In this document: in pieces, positions 1 to 6,217 of the stretch
Layout of the letters: each line of letters begins with the position of its first letter
Numbering within the stretch: the stretch's first letter is position 1
Assembly (NCBI GenBank): GCA_002898935.1
Contig: BEII01000113.1
Location: forward strand, 1-6,235
Direction: 5' to 3'
Source of the DNA: a bacterium HR32
GTDB lineage: Bacteria; Sysuimicrobiota; Sysuimicrobiia; Sysuimicrobiales; Sysuimicrobiaceae
DNA: 6,235 bases
Notes under the pieces: model-generated
The model's input: only the letters and a program-made list of their open reading frames with translations
Database searches by the model: none
Told to the model about the DNA's origin: nothing
Program-made: the position numbers and the translations under genes

Positions 1-290
1 ACCTCCTGCGAATCACCGACATGCTGGACACCTACCGCGACCTCCTCACGGGGACCCTGGACGTGTACCTGTCCGCGGTCTCGAACCGCCTGAACCAGGT
101 GGTGAACCGCCTCACCGCCTTCACCGTGGCCATCGGCGCCCTGGCGGTGGTGACGGGCTTCTACGGAATGAACTTCGAGCGCACCTGGCCTCCCTTCGAA
201 GCGCCGTGGGGCGTGCCCTTCGCCCTCGCGCTCATGGCCACGGCCGTGGGGGGCCTGCTCTGGGCGTTCCGCCGCGCGGGATGGCTGTGA
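1..290 (+). CDS. corA: CorA-family Mg2+/divalent metal channel, C-terminal fragment
   Basis: This is the 3' end of a CorA-family metal-ion channel; the 5' part lies before the window and the reading frame enters at base 3. About 95 residues remain. They contain the end of the long stalk helix (LLRITDMLDTYRDLLTGTLD, then YLSAVSNRLNQVV), a first membrane segment ending in the diagnostic YGMNF signature (GMN codons at 165-173), a short acidic/proline-rich periplasmic loop (ERTWPPFEAPWG), and a second membrane segment ending in a basic tail (FRRAGWL). The two C-terminal helices and the GMN selectivity loop between them are the hallmark of CorA pentamers, which pass Mg2+ and sometimes Co2+ or Ni2+ into the cytoplasm. 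The extracellular loop normally follows GMN, as here. The gene is probably functionally unrelated to the ABC cassette that follows after a 65-base gap. The family call is very secure; the ion preference is not determined. Confidence 0.95.
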   Translation, partial: LLRITDMLDTYRDLLTGTLDVYLSAVSNRLNQVVNRLTAFTVAIGALAVVTGFYGMNFERTWPPFEAPWGVPFALALMATAVGGLLWAFRRAGWL

Positions 291-339
291 GCGAAGGGGC
301 CGGGCCCACGGCCGCCGAAGACCGTGCCGAGAAGGCCAG

Positions 340-347
340 GGAGGGTG
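340..347 (+). promoter_or_regulatory. Shine-Dalgarno sequence for the solute-binding protein
   Basis: GGAGGGTG lies 8 bases before the ATG at 356. It decides the start: ATG 356 places a signal peptide exactly at the N-terminus, while in-frame upstream starts (GTG 287, ATG 281, ATG 206) lack a comparable site and would put a hydrophilic, charged extension in front of the signal peptide. The rest of the 65-base spacer (291-355) is GC-rich and shows no T-tract terminator and no clear -35/-10 pair. Confidence 0.8.
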
Positions 348-355
348 AACACACG

Positions 356-1624
356 ATGGCGGTGAGGGTGGTGCGGTGGCTGCTGGCGGGGCTGGTAGCC
401 GTCCTGGGGCCCGGCGTCGCTGCGGCCCAGGCACCGGTGACCGTGCGGTTCTACCTGCCGGGCGCGGGGATGCCTACCCACACAGAACCCTTCGAGCGGG
501 CGGTGGAGGCCTGGAACCGCGACCAGACCGCAGTGCGGGTGCAGCTGTCCATCTTCGGCTGGGGCGAGATCCAGACGAAGGTGCTCACCGAGCTGGCGGC
601 GGGCATCGGCCCCGACCTTTGGATGCACGGGGGAGCGGCAGCCGCCTTGTTCGCGTCCACCGGCGAGGCTCTGCCGCTGGACGCGTACCTGCGGCGGTGG
701 GGCAAGGCCCGGGACTTCTACGAACGGCTGCTGGAGGAGGTGACCTACCAGGGCCGGGTGTACGCGGTGCCCCTGCAGGCCAGCACCATCGGGCCGCTCT
801 TCTACCGCAAGGACCTGTTCCGGGATGTCGGCCTCGACCCGAACCGACCCCCCCAGGACTGGCGGTCGCTCAAGGAAGCGGCGCGACGGCTCACCCGGTA
901 CGACGGACCGCGGCTGATGCGCGCAGGCTTCTTCGTGCCCTACGAGGGCCACTACGCGCAACAGATCTGGGCCACCTTCCTGTGGGCCAACGGCGGAGAG
1001 ATCCTCACCCGGGACGGCCGGCGGGCCGCGTTCGCCAGCCCCGAAGGGGTGGAAGCGCTGGAGTACTACGCGTCCTTCGTGCGGGAGCGGATCTTCCTCC
1101 CAGGGGTGATCGAGAGCGCCCCGCAGATCCCGCACGTGGTCACGGGCCGGGTGGCCATGGGCCCGGGCGGTTCCTTCGACGTGGGCACCATGGAGAAACT
1201 GGCGGCGCCCGAGGTGTACGAGCAGATCGCGGTGGCGCTGCCCGTGGCAGGGCGGGCGGGGCGCGCGGCCCTGGCGGGACAGAACGTCCTGTTCCTGTCG
1301 CGCCGCAGCCGGAACCCGGACGCCACGTGGCGGTTCGTGGAGTACCTCCTGCGGGACGACGTGCACCGGGAGTTGCTGGCACACGCAGGCTTCATGCCGG
1401 TGCGCCGTAGCCAGGAGGGCGCCGCCTACCTGCGCAGCAACTGGCGCTACCCGGTGTTCGCGGGGGCCATGCGCTGGGCCCGGGGCAACCCGAACATCCC
1501 ACGGTGGATCGAGGTCCGGACCCGGATCGTCCGCGCCATCGAGGAGGCGGTGCAGGGCCGCAAGACGGCACGGCAGGCCCTGGAGGACGCAGCCCGGGAC
1601 GTGAACGCCATCCTCGCGCGGTAG
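356..1624 (+). CDS. ABC transporter family-1 (CUT1-type) solute-binding protein
   Basis: This 422-residue extracytoplasmic binding protein delivers a solute, probably a sugar or glycoside, to the two permeases encoded next. Residues 1-25 form a signal peptide: arginines at 4 and 7, a hydrophobic core (LLAGLVAVLG) and a small-residue cleavage region around VAAAQA. There is no cysteine there, so signal peptidase I rather than lipoprotein processing is expected. The mature part follows the family-1 pattern: an early strand and helix (PFERAVEAWN, 45-54), GIGPDLWMHGG (83-93), a YAVPL segment (136-140) leading to LFYRKDLFRDVGLD (148-161), and the late GFMPVRRS segment (345-352). Eleven tryptophans in the mature chain (for example W69, W89, W205, W210, W374, W384) would suit stacking against sugar rings, but their position in the pocket is inferred. 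I see no cysteine in the whole protein, as is common for exported proteins. Length is normal for the family. It is first in the putative operon. The substrate cannot be assigned. Confidence 0.93.
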   Translation: MAVRVVRWLLAGLVAVLGPGVAAAQAPVTVRFYLPGAGMPTHTEPFERAVEAWNRDQTAVRVQLSIFGWGEIQTKVLTELAAGIGPDLWMHGGAAAALFASTGEALPLDAYLRRWGKARDFYERLLEEVTYQGRVYAVPLQASTIGPLFYRKDLFRDVGLDPNRPPQDWRSLKEAARRLTRYDGPRLMRAGFFVPYEGHYAQQIWATFLWANGGEILTRDGRRAAFASPEGVEALEYYASFVRERIFLPGVIESAPQIPHVVTGRVAMGPGGSFDVGTMEKLAAPEVYEQIAVALPVAGRAGRAALAGQNVLFLSRRSRNPDATWRFVEYLLRDDVHRELLAHAGFMPVRRSQEGAAYLRSNWRYPVFAGAMRWARGNPNIPRWIEVRTRIVRAIEEAVQGRKTARQALEDAARDVNAILAR

Positions 1625-1627
1625 GCC

Positions 1628-2557
1628 ATGGCGCTGGCGGGGGCACGGGCGCGACCGGTCGGGGGACGCGGGCGGGCCGGCTGGAGCGCCCGCCGGGCCC
1701 AGGCGCAGGCCGCGTACCTGTTCCTGCTGGTCCCCCTGGCGTTGTTCGTGGCCTTCCGGTTCGCACCCCTCCTGCACGCTTTGTGGCTGAGCTTCACGGA
1801 CTACAGCGTGCTCGGCCAGACCCGGTGGGTGGGCTGGGCGAACTACGCGGAGGCGCTCCGGGACGAGGCCTTCCGCCGGGCGGTGGCCGTCACGGTGGCG
1901 TACGCGGCCGCGGTGGTGTTGGGCGTGATGGCTTCAGGGCTCGCCCTGGCGGTGCTCCTGAACGGGGTTGTGCGCGGCCTCTCGTGGTTCCGGGCGGCCT
2001 TCTACCTGCCCGTGGTCACCTCCATGGTGGTGGCGGCACTCCTGTGGTCGTGGGTGTACGACCCAGCCACGGGCCTCGCCAACGCCCTCCTGACACAGGT
2101 GGGCCTGCCGCCCCAGAACTGGCTTCAGGACGCGCGGCTGGCCCTGCCCGCCCTGGTCCTCATGCGGGTCTGGAAGGGCGCGGGCTACCACATGGTCATC
2201 TACCTAGCCGCGCTGCAGACCGTCCCGCGGGAGCTGTACGAGGCCGCGAGTCTGGACGGGGCGGGGCCGTGGGCGCGGTTCCGACACGTGACGCTGCCGA
2301 TGCTGCGCTTCGCCTTGCTGTTCGACTTCGTGATCGCCACCAGCGGTGCCCTGCAGTCCTTTGAGGAGGTCCAGGTCATGACCCGGGGTGGGCCCGCGGG
2401 CGCCACCACCACCGTGGTGTACCTGGTCTACCAGAACGCCTTCGACTTCCTCCGCATGGGGTACGCGTCCGCGCAGGCCTTCCTCCTGATGGTCCTCATC
2501 GTGGGGCTCACCGCGACGGGCGTGCGCTGGTTCCGGCTGCAGGGAGGTGTGCCGTGA
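1628..2557 (+). CDS. CUT1-type ABC sugar permease, MalF/UgpA-like
   Basis: This 309-residue protein is the first of two membrane subunits of a CUT1-type importer. After a basic N-terminal tail of about 25 residues (many Arg and Gly), I place membrane segments near residues 28-50, 86-112, 120-142, 170-195, 226-245 and 277-300. The early text LWLSFTDYS (52-60) and WVGWANYAEAL (67-77) is typical of MalF/UgpA-like permeases. The cytoplasmic EAA loop, which docks on the ATPase, is clear at 202-224: ELYEAASLDGAG, then VTLP. It has the EAA triplet (205-207), the conserved glycine (213) and the closing LP. The start lies 3 bases after the stop of the binding-protein gene, in the same frame, with no good Shine-Dalgarno site, so it probably depends on re-initiation after upstream translation. 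It ends in a 4-base overlap with the second permease. No in-frame alternative start improves on ATG 1628. Confidence 0.93.
   Translation: MALAGARARPVGGRGRAGWSARRAQAQAAYLFLLVPLALFVAFRFAPLLHALWLSFTDYSVLGQTRWVGWANYAEALRDEAFRRAVAVTVAYAAAVVLGVMASGLALAVLLNGVVRGLSWFRAAFYLPVVTSMVVAALLWSWVYDPATGLANALLTQVGLPPQNWLQDARLALPALVLMRVWKGAGYHMVIYLAALQTVPRELYEAASLDGAGPWARFRHVTLPMLRFALLFDFVIATSGALQSFEEVQVMTRGGPAGATTTVVYLVYQNAFDFLRMGYASAQAFLLMVLIVGLTATGVRWFRLQGGVP
2541..2548 (+). promoter_or_regulatory. Shine-Dalgarno sequence for the second permease
   Basis: AGGGAGGT ends 5 bases before GTG 2554. It lies inside the coding region of the first permease and supports the GTG start that overlaps that gene's TGA stop, indicating translational coupling of the two membrane subunits. 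Confidence 0.8.
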
Positions 2558-3396
2558 AGCGGGACGTTGCGGTGCGGGCGGCCGCGTACTTTTTCTTGCT
2601 GCTGGCCGCGGGTGCTGCGGTGCTGCCGTTCGTGTGGATGTTCCTGGGCTCCTTCAAGACGGACGCGGAGATCCTCCGCTTCCCGCCCACCTGGCTCCCC
2701 GTCTCGTGGCGGTGGGAGAACTACCGGGAGGCGATGGCGCGCGCACCCTTCGCCCGCTACTTCCTCAACAGCGCCGGGGTGGCCGCAGCGAGCGTGGCCG
2801 CCAACCTCCTGCTCAGCAGCGCAGCCGGTTACGCGTTCGCCCGCCTGGAGTTCCCCGGAAAGCGCGTGCTGTTCGGAGCGGTCCTGTCCACTATCCTGCT
2901 CCCATTCTACGTGACCCTCGTACCGCTGTTCCTGCTGGTGGTGCGCGTGCCGGTGCTGGCCGGGCCGCAAGGGTGGTACAACACCTACCAGGGCTTGCTG
3001 GTGCCGTCCTTGGGCTCGGCCTTCGGCATCTTCTTCATGCGGCAGTTCTTCCTCACCCTGCCGCGGGACCTGGAGGACTCCGCCCGCCTGGACGGGGCGG
3101 GGGAGGCGACGGTGTTCCTGCGGGTGGCTCTGCCGCTGGCGAAGCCGGCGCTGGCGGCCCTGGGGGTCTTCGTGTTCACCGCGGAGTGGAATGCGTACCT
3201 CTGGCCCCTGGTGGTGACGAACACCCCGGAGATGCGCACCGTGCAGCTTGGGCTCGCGCTCTTCCGCGGTCAGTTCGGCACCGACTGGGCGCTGCTCATG
3301 GCCGCGAACGTGGTAGCCACCTTGCCGGTGGTGGTGGTGTTCCTCGTGGCGCAGCGGTTCTTCGTGCAGACGGCGGCCTTCGAGGGGTTTCGGTGA
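2554..3396 (+). CDS. CUT1-type ABC sugar permease, MalG/UgpE-like
   Basis: This 280-residue protein is the second membrane subunit and should form a heterodimer with the preceding permease. The N-terminal helix (about 8-31) runs into SFKTDAEI (33-40), then PPTWLPVSW, a classic MalG/UgpE-type opening. Further hydrophobic segments lie near 72-95, 105-130, 146-166, 197-218 and 245-268. The EAA loop is at 173-194: LEDSARLDGAG followed by VALP. The canonical EAA triplet reads DSA here, a substitution tolerated in this subfamily, while LDGAG and the closing LP are kept. Segment LLVPSLGSAFGIFFMRQFF (148-166) is also typical. The protein starts with GTG inside the previous gene's stop (GTGA overlap) and ends in an identical overlap with the DUF4127 gene. 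I see no cysteine in it. No ATPase gene accompanies the pair in this window, so a shared MalK/MsmK-like ATPase is likely. Confidence 0.93.
   Translation: MKRDVAVRAAAYFFLLLAAGAAVLPFVWMFLGSFKTDAEILRFPPTWLPVSWRWENYREAMARAPFARYFLNSAGVAAASVAANLLLSSAAGYAFARLEFPGKRVLFGAVLSTILLPFYVTLVPLFLLVVRVPVLAGPQGWYNTYQGLLVPSLGSAFGIFFMRQFFLTLPRDLEDSARLDGAGEATVFLRVALPLAKPALAALGVFVFTAEWNAYLWPLVVTNTPEMRTVQLGLALFRGQFGTDWALLMAANVVATLPVVVVFLVAQRFFVQTAAFEGFR
3382..3387 (+). promoter_or_regulatory. Shine-Dalgarno sequence for the DUF4127 gene
   Basis: GAGGGG lies 5 bases before GTG 3393, within the last codons of the second permease. It fixes the start, which also places the conserved PLDDRP motif at residues 7-12, as expected for this family. 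Confidence 0.75.
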
Positions 3397-4862
3397 GGGT
3401 CTGCTTGGTGCCCCTGGACGACCGGCCGGCCACCTGGGGCGACTGGGTCCGCCTGGCGGAGCTCGCGGGTCTGGAGGTCACCAGCCCCCCTGCGGAGCTG
3501 TTGGGCCGCAGGCGACGGCCGGCGGACGTCGAGGCGCTGTGGGAGTGGCTTGAGGAGGCCCGGGCACTCGACGCCGCGTTCTGTGCCGCGGAGATGCTCC
3601 TGTACGGCGGGCTCGTGGCGTCGCGGGTGGGGTTCGAACCGCAACGGGTCGTGATCGAACGGACAAGGCGGCTCGTGCAGCTTGCCAGGAAGCTCGCCGC
3701 ACCCGTGTACGTGAGCACCGCGGTCCTGCGGGCGCCCGCGCACCCAGGTGGCGAGGAACCCGACTACTGGGCCCACTACGGTCCGACCCTCGCCGCGTAC
3801 TCAGAGCTGCGAGGCCGCGAGGAGCTCGGCTCACGCACCGAGCCCACTCTGGTCCAGGACCTGCTGGAGGACGTGCCCGCGCGGGTGGTGGAGGACTTCC
3901 TGTGGCGGAGGCGCAGGAACCTCTTGGCGCAACTGCTCCTCGTGGCCTCTGCGGCGCGCGGAGCGTTCCGTTACCTCTTGGTCGGCCAGGACGACACCGC
4001 GCCCTGGGGCTGGCCCAGGGCAGATCTCGGGGCGCTCCAGGCGGTCTGGGAGGCGCTCGGCCGGCCGCAGTCGGTGGGGTTCGGCCACGGCGCGGACGAG
4101 CTGGGCCAGCGGCTGCTCGCGCGGTGGCTGAACGGGAGGTTGGGCAACGCGCCGCGGGTGGCGGTGCGGTACACCTGGCCGGAGGCCCGCCGGGCGGTGC
4201 CGCTCTACGAGGGCGACCCCCTGGAGGACACGGTGGCCTCGCACCTCGCGTCGTGCGGGGTCCAGATGGCCGAGGATGCAGCGGACGTGGTGCTGTGGGT
4301 GCACAACTTTCCCGACCGCCAGGAGGAAGCAGAGGCGCAGCGCCACGAGCCGGACGGAGCCGTGCAGGCCGTGGTGGAGGCCGTGGAGGCCGAGGGGCGC
4401 CTGTTGGCGGTGGCGGACGTGCGGTACGCGAACGGTGCGGACGGCGCGCTCGTGCGGGCGCTCCTCGACCGGCCGGAGCTCGTGCGGCGCTTGGCTGGGT
4501 ACGCGGGCTGGAACACCGCGAGCAACACACTCGGAAGCGCCCTGGCGCAGCCCGTGGTGGTACACCACCTCCGGGCCGGGCGCCTGTCCAGCGACGGCGC
4601 GGACGCGCGGCGGCGGGCTCTCCTCCTCCACCGGCTGGTGCACGACTGGGGCTACGCGGCGGTGGTGCGGCCCAAGCTGCGAGCCTGGCACCGGGGACCG
4701 GCCGAGCCCGGACCCCGGGAGGACGCCCTCGCCGCGGAGGCGCAGGGGTTGGTGGAGCGCGAGGTGCTCCCGGTGCTCGAGCCGGCCTTTCCCGGCGTGC
4801 GGTGCGCGGGTGTGCGGTTCCCGTGGGGCAGGCTGTTCGAGGCGGAGGTGGACGTGCGGTGA
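3393..4862 (+). CDS. DUF4127-family protein, function unknown, probable cytoplasmic enzyme
   Basis: This 489-residue protein matches my knowledge of the DUF4127 family (PF13552) from end to end. Motifs in order: VPLDDRP at 6-12, PPAELLG at 32-38, EMLLYGGLVASR at 67-78, YLLVGQDDTAPWG at 194-206, GADELG at 233-238, LWVHNFPDRQ at 301-310, ADVRYANGAD at 341-350, and AGWNTASNTLG at 371-381. The repeated Asp/Glu/Asn-rich motifs (DDRP, GQDD, GADE, NGAD, WNTASNT) look like an active site that may bind metal or a polyhydroxy substrate, but that is inference; I know of no established activity. It has no signal peptide or membrane segment and contains four cysteines (4, 64, 288, 471), unlike the transporter genes, so it should be cytoplasmic. 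Its 4-base overlaps with the permease before and the flavoprotein after tie it to uptake and processing of the imported solute. The family call is strong; the role is open. Confidence 0.92.
   Translation: MRVCLVPLDDRPATWGDWVRLAELAGLEVTSPPAELLGRRRRPADVEALWEWLEEARALDAAFCAAEMLLYGGLVASRVGFEPQRVVIERTRRLVQLARKLAAPVYVSTAVLRAPAHPGGEEPDYWAHYGPTLAAYSELRGREELGSRTEPTLVQDLLEDVPARVVEDFLWRRRRNLLAQLLLVASAARGAFRYLLVGQDDTAPWGWPRADLGALQAVWEALGRPQSVGFGHGADELGQRLLARWLNGRLGNAPRVAVRYTWPEARRAVPLYEGDPLEDTVASHLASCGVQMAEDAADVVLWVHNFPDRQEEAEAQRHEPDGAVQAVVEAVEAEGRLLAVADVRYANGADGALVRALLDRPELVRRLAGYAGWNTASNTLGSALAQPVVVHHLRAGRLSSDGADARRRALLLHRLVHDWGYAAVVRPKLRAWHRGPAEPGPREDALAAEAQGLVEREVLPVLEPAFPGVRCAGVRFPWGRLFEAEVDVR
4844..4850 (+). 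promoter_or_regulatory. Shine-Dalgarno sequence for the flavoprotein gene
   Basis: GGAGGTG lies 8 bases before GTG 4859, inside the end of the DUF4127 gene. It supports the overlapping GTG start, which puts the dinucleotide-binding strand (DVVVLGGGPAG) directly at the N-terminus. Confidence 0.8.
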
Positions 4863-6217
4863 GCGATTGGGACGTGGTGGTCCTGGGTGGGGGCCCTGCA
4901 GGTGCCACGGCGGCCGTCGCCGCGGCGCGGGAGGGGGCGCGGACGCTGCTCGTGGAGCGCTACGGCTTTCTGGGCGGCAGTCTCACCGCTGCCCTGGTGG
5001 CGCCGATGATGGGCTTCCACGCCGGGCAGCTTCAGGTCGTGCGGGGGCTCCCGCAGGAGTTCGTGGAGCGCATGCAGGCCCTCGGCGCCTCGCCGGGCCA
5101 CGTCCCAGACCCCATCGACTACGCCTACACCAATACGCCCTTCGATCCCGAGGGGCTCAAGCGCGTGCTGTTGGAGTGCGCGGTGGAGGCGGGCGTGGAA
5201 CTGTTCTTCCACACGGTGTTGGTGGGGTGCGCGGCGCAGGACGGGACGGTCCGGTCCGTGCGGGTTTGGCAGAAGGACGGGTTCAAGGACCTCCGGGCGC
5301 GGGTGTACGTGGACGCCACGGGAGACGGGGACCTGGCCGCGGCGGCAGGCGCGGCCTTCGAGGTGGGGCGGACCCGGGACGGCCGGCCGCAGCCCATGAC
5401 CCTCATGTTCCGCCTGGGTGGGGTGGACTGGGAAGCGGTGATGGACTACCTGGAAGCCCATCCGGAGGAGGCGCAGCACGGGCAGGGCCTGCACGACCGC
5501 ATTGACGTGGCGTGGCTGCGCCGCCTGCCGCGGCGGGGCTTTTCCGGCTTCGCGCGGCTCGTGGCGGAGGCCCGGCGGCAGGGGGAGTTGGACGTGCCGC
5601 GCGACCGGCTGCTGGTGTTCGAGGGCGTGCGGGCCGGGGAAGCGGTGGTGAACACCACCCGGGTTGTGGGCCGGCTGGGAGTGGTGGGCGAAGACCTGTC
5701 CCAGGCAGAGGTGGAAGGGCGGCTGCAGGCGTACCGGGTGGCAGACTTCCTGCGGGTCCGCGTCCCGGGCTTCGGGGCGAGCTACCTGCTGGACACACCG
5801 GTGCAGATCGGGGTGCGGGAGACGCGGCGGGTGGTCGGGGAGTACGTGCTCACCGAGCAGGACGTGCTGGGGGGCCGCAAGTTCCCCGACGCCATCGCCT
5901 GCGGCGGCTACCCTGTGGACATCCACGACCCCGCCTCCGACCGTAACGTGACCCGCAGGCTGCCGCCGGGCGAGTACTACACCATCCCGTACCGCTGCCT
6001 TTTGCCGCGCGGCGCGCGCAACTGGATGACCGCGGGCCGGTGCATCTCGTGCACCCACGAGGCCTTCGCGGCCTTCCGGGTGTCCGCCATCGTGATGGCC
6101 ATCGGCCAAGCCGCGGGGGTGGCCGCAGCCACCTGCGCGCGCCAGGGCATCCGGCCCCAGGACCTGGACCCCCAACGCCTCCGGGCGCGGCTGCGGGAGC
6201 TGGGGGCGTTCCTGTGA
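4859..6217 (+). CDS. FAD-dependent oxidoreductase (FAD_oxidored, PF12831 type)
   Basis: This 452-residue flavoprotein begins with a Rossmann FAD-binding fold: DVVVLGGGPAG at 5-15, then LLVERYGFLGG at 30-40, where E33 is the expected acidic residue at the end of the second strand that binds the FAD ribose. FDPEGLKRVL (95-104) and VDATGDGDLA (151-160) are the next flavin-fold signatures. The second half carries text characteristic of PF12831: VNTTRVVG (264-271), IGVRETRRVVGEYVLTEQDV (317-336), FPDAIACGGYPVDIHDP (342-358), IPYRCLLP (376-383), and a C-terminal AGRCISCTHEAFAAFR (392-407) leading to GQAAGVAAA (416-424). Family members oxidise or reduce small organic substrates, and few have a known reaction. 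There is no signal peptide. C395 and C398 form a CxxC; I recall alanine as common at the second position, so this is worth checking. It overlaps the DUF4127 gene and the next gene by GTGA, suggesting it works on the same imported compound. Confidence 0.92.
   Translation: MSDWDVVVLGGGPAGATAAVAAAREGARTLLVERYGFLGGSLTAALVAPMMGFHAGQLQVVRGLPQEFVERMQALGASPGHVPDPIDYAYTNTPFDPEGLKRVLLECAVEAGVELFFHTVLVGCAAQDGTVRSVRVWQKDGFKDLRARVYVDATGDGDLAAAAGAAFEVGRTRDGRPQPMTLMFRLGGVDWEAVMDYLEAHPEEAQHGQGLHDRIDVAWLRRLPRRGFSGFARLVAEARRQGELDVPRDRLLVFEGVRAGEAVVNTTRVVGRLGVVGEDLSQAEVEGRLQAYRVADFLRVRVPGFGASYLLDTPVQIGVRETRRVVGEYVLTEQDVLGGRKFPDAIACGGYPVDIHDPASDRNVTRRLPPGEYYTIPYRCLLPRGARNWMTAGRCISCTHEAFAAFRVSAIVMAIGQAAGVAAATCARQGIRPQDLDPQRLRARLRELGAFL

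Noticed and set aside
291..337. GC-rich self-complementary stretch after corA (GGGCCGGGCCC and CGGCCGCCG) as a possible terminator or operator.
   Set aside because: No T-tract follows, the pairing is short and imperfect, and such stretches are common at this base composition.
281..355. Earlier starts for the binding protein: GTG 287, which would overlap the corA stop as GTGA like the later junctions, or ATG 281.
   Set aside because: Both add 23-25 hydrophilic, acidic residues before the signal peptide and lack a good ribosome binding site, whereas ATG 356 has GGAGGGTG 8 bases upstream. The GTGA match at corA is probably chance.
161..1777. A 538-codon open frame on the minus strand across the corA end, binding-protein gene and start of the first permease.
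   Set aside because: Its translation is dominated by Pro, Arg, Gly, His and Gln with no recognisable domain, and it lies opposite genes with clear family motifs. Long antisense frames are expected in DNA this GC-rich.
2547..3392. Upstream extension of the DUF4127 frame through the second permease gene.
   Set aside because: The extension is a frame-shifted shadow of the permease; the family's N-terminal PLDDRP motif follows directly after GTG 3393.
3902..4858. Extension of the flavoprotein frame upstream through the DUF4127 gene, which would give a 771-residue protein.
   Set aside because: The extra part is Gly/Arg/Ala-rich nonsense in the wrong frame for DUF4127. The FAD strand starts right after GTG 4859, which has a good Shine-Dalgarno site.
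3478..4908. A 476-codon minus-strand frame opposite the DUF4127 gene.
   Set aside because: Extremely Arg/Pro/Ala-rich low-complexity translation, mirroring codon bias of the sense gene; no motif and no plausible ribosome binding site context.
4652..6175. A 507-codon minus-strand frame opposite the flavoprotein gene.
   Set aside because: His/Pro/Arg/Gly-rich shadow of the sense gene, whose FAD motifs are unambiguous.
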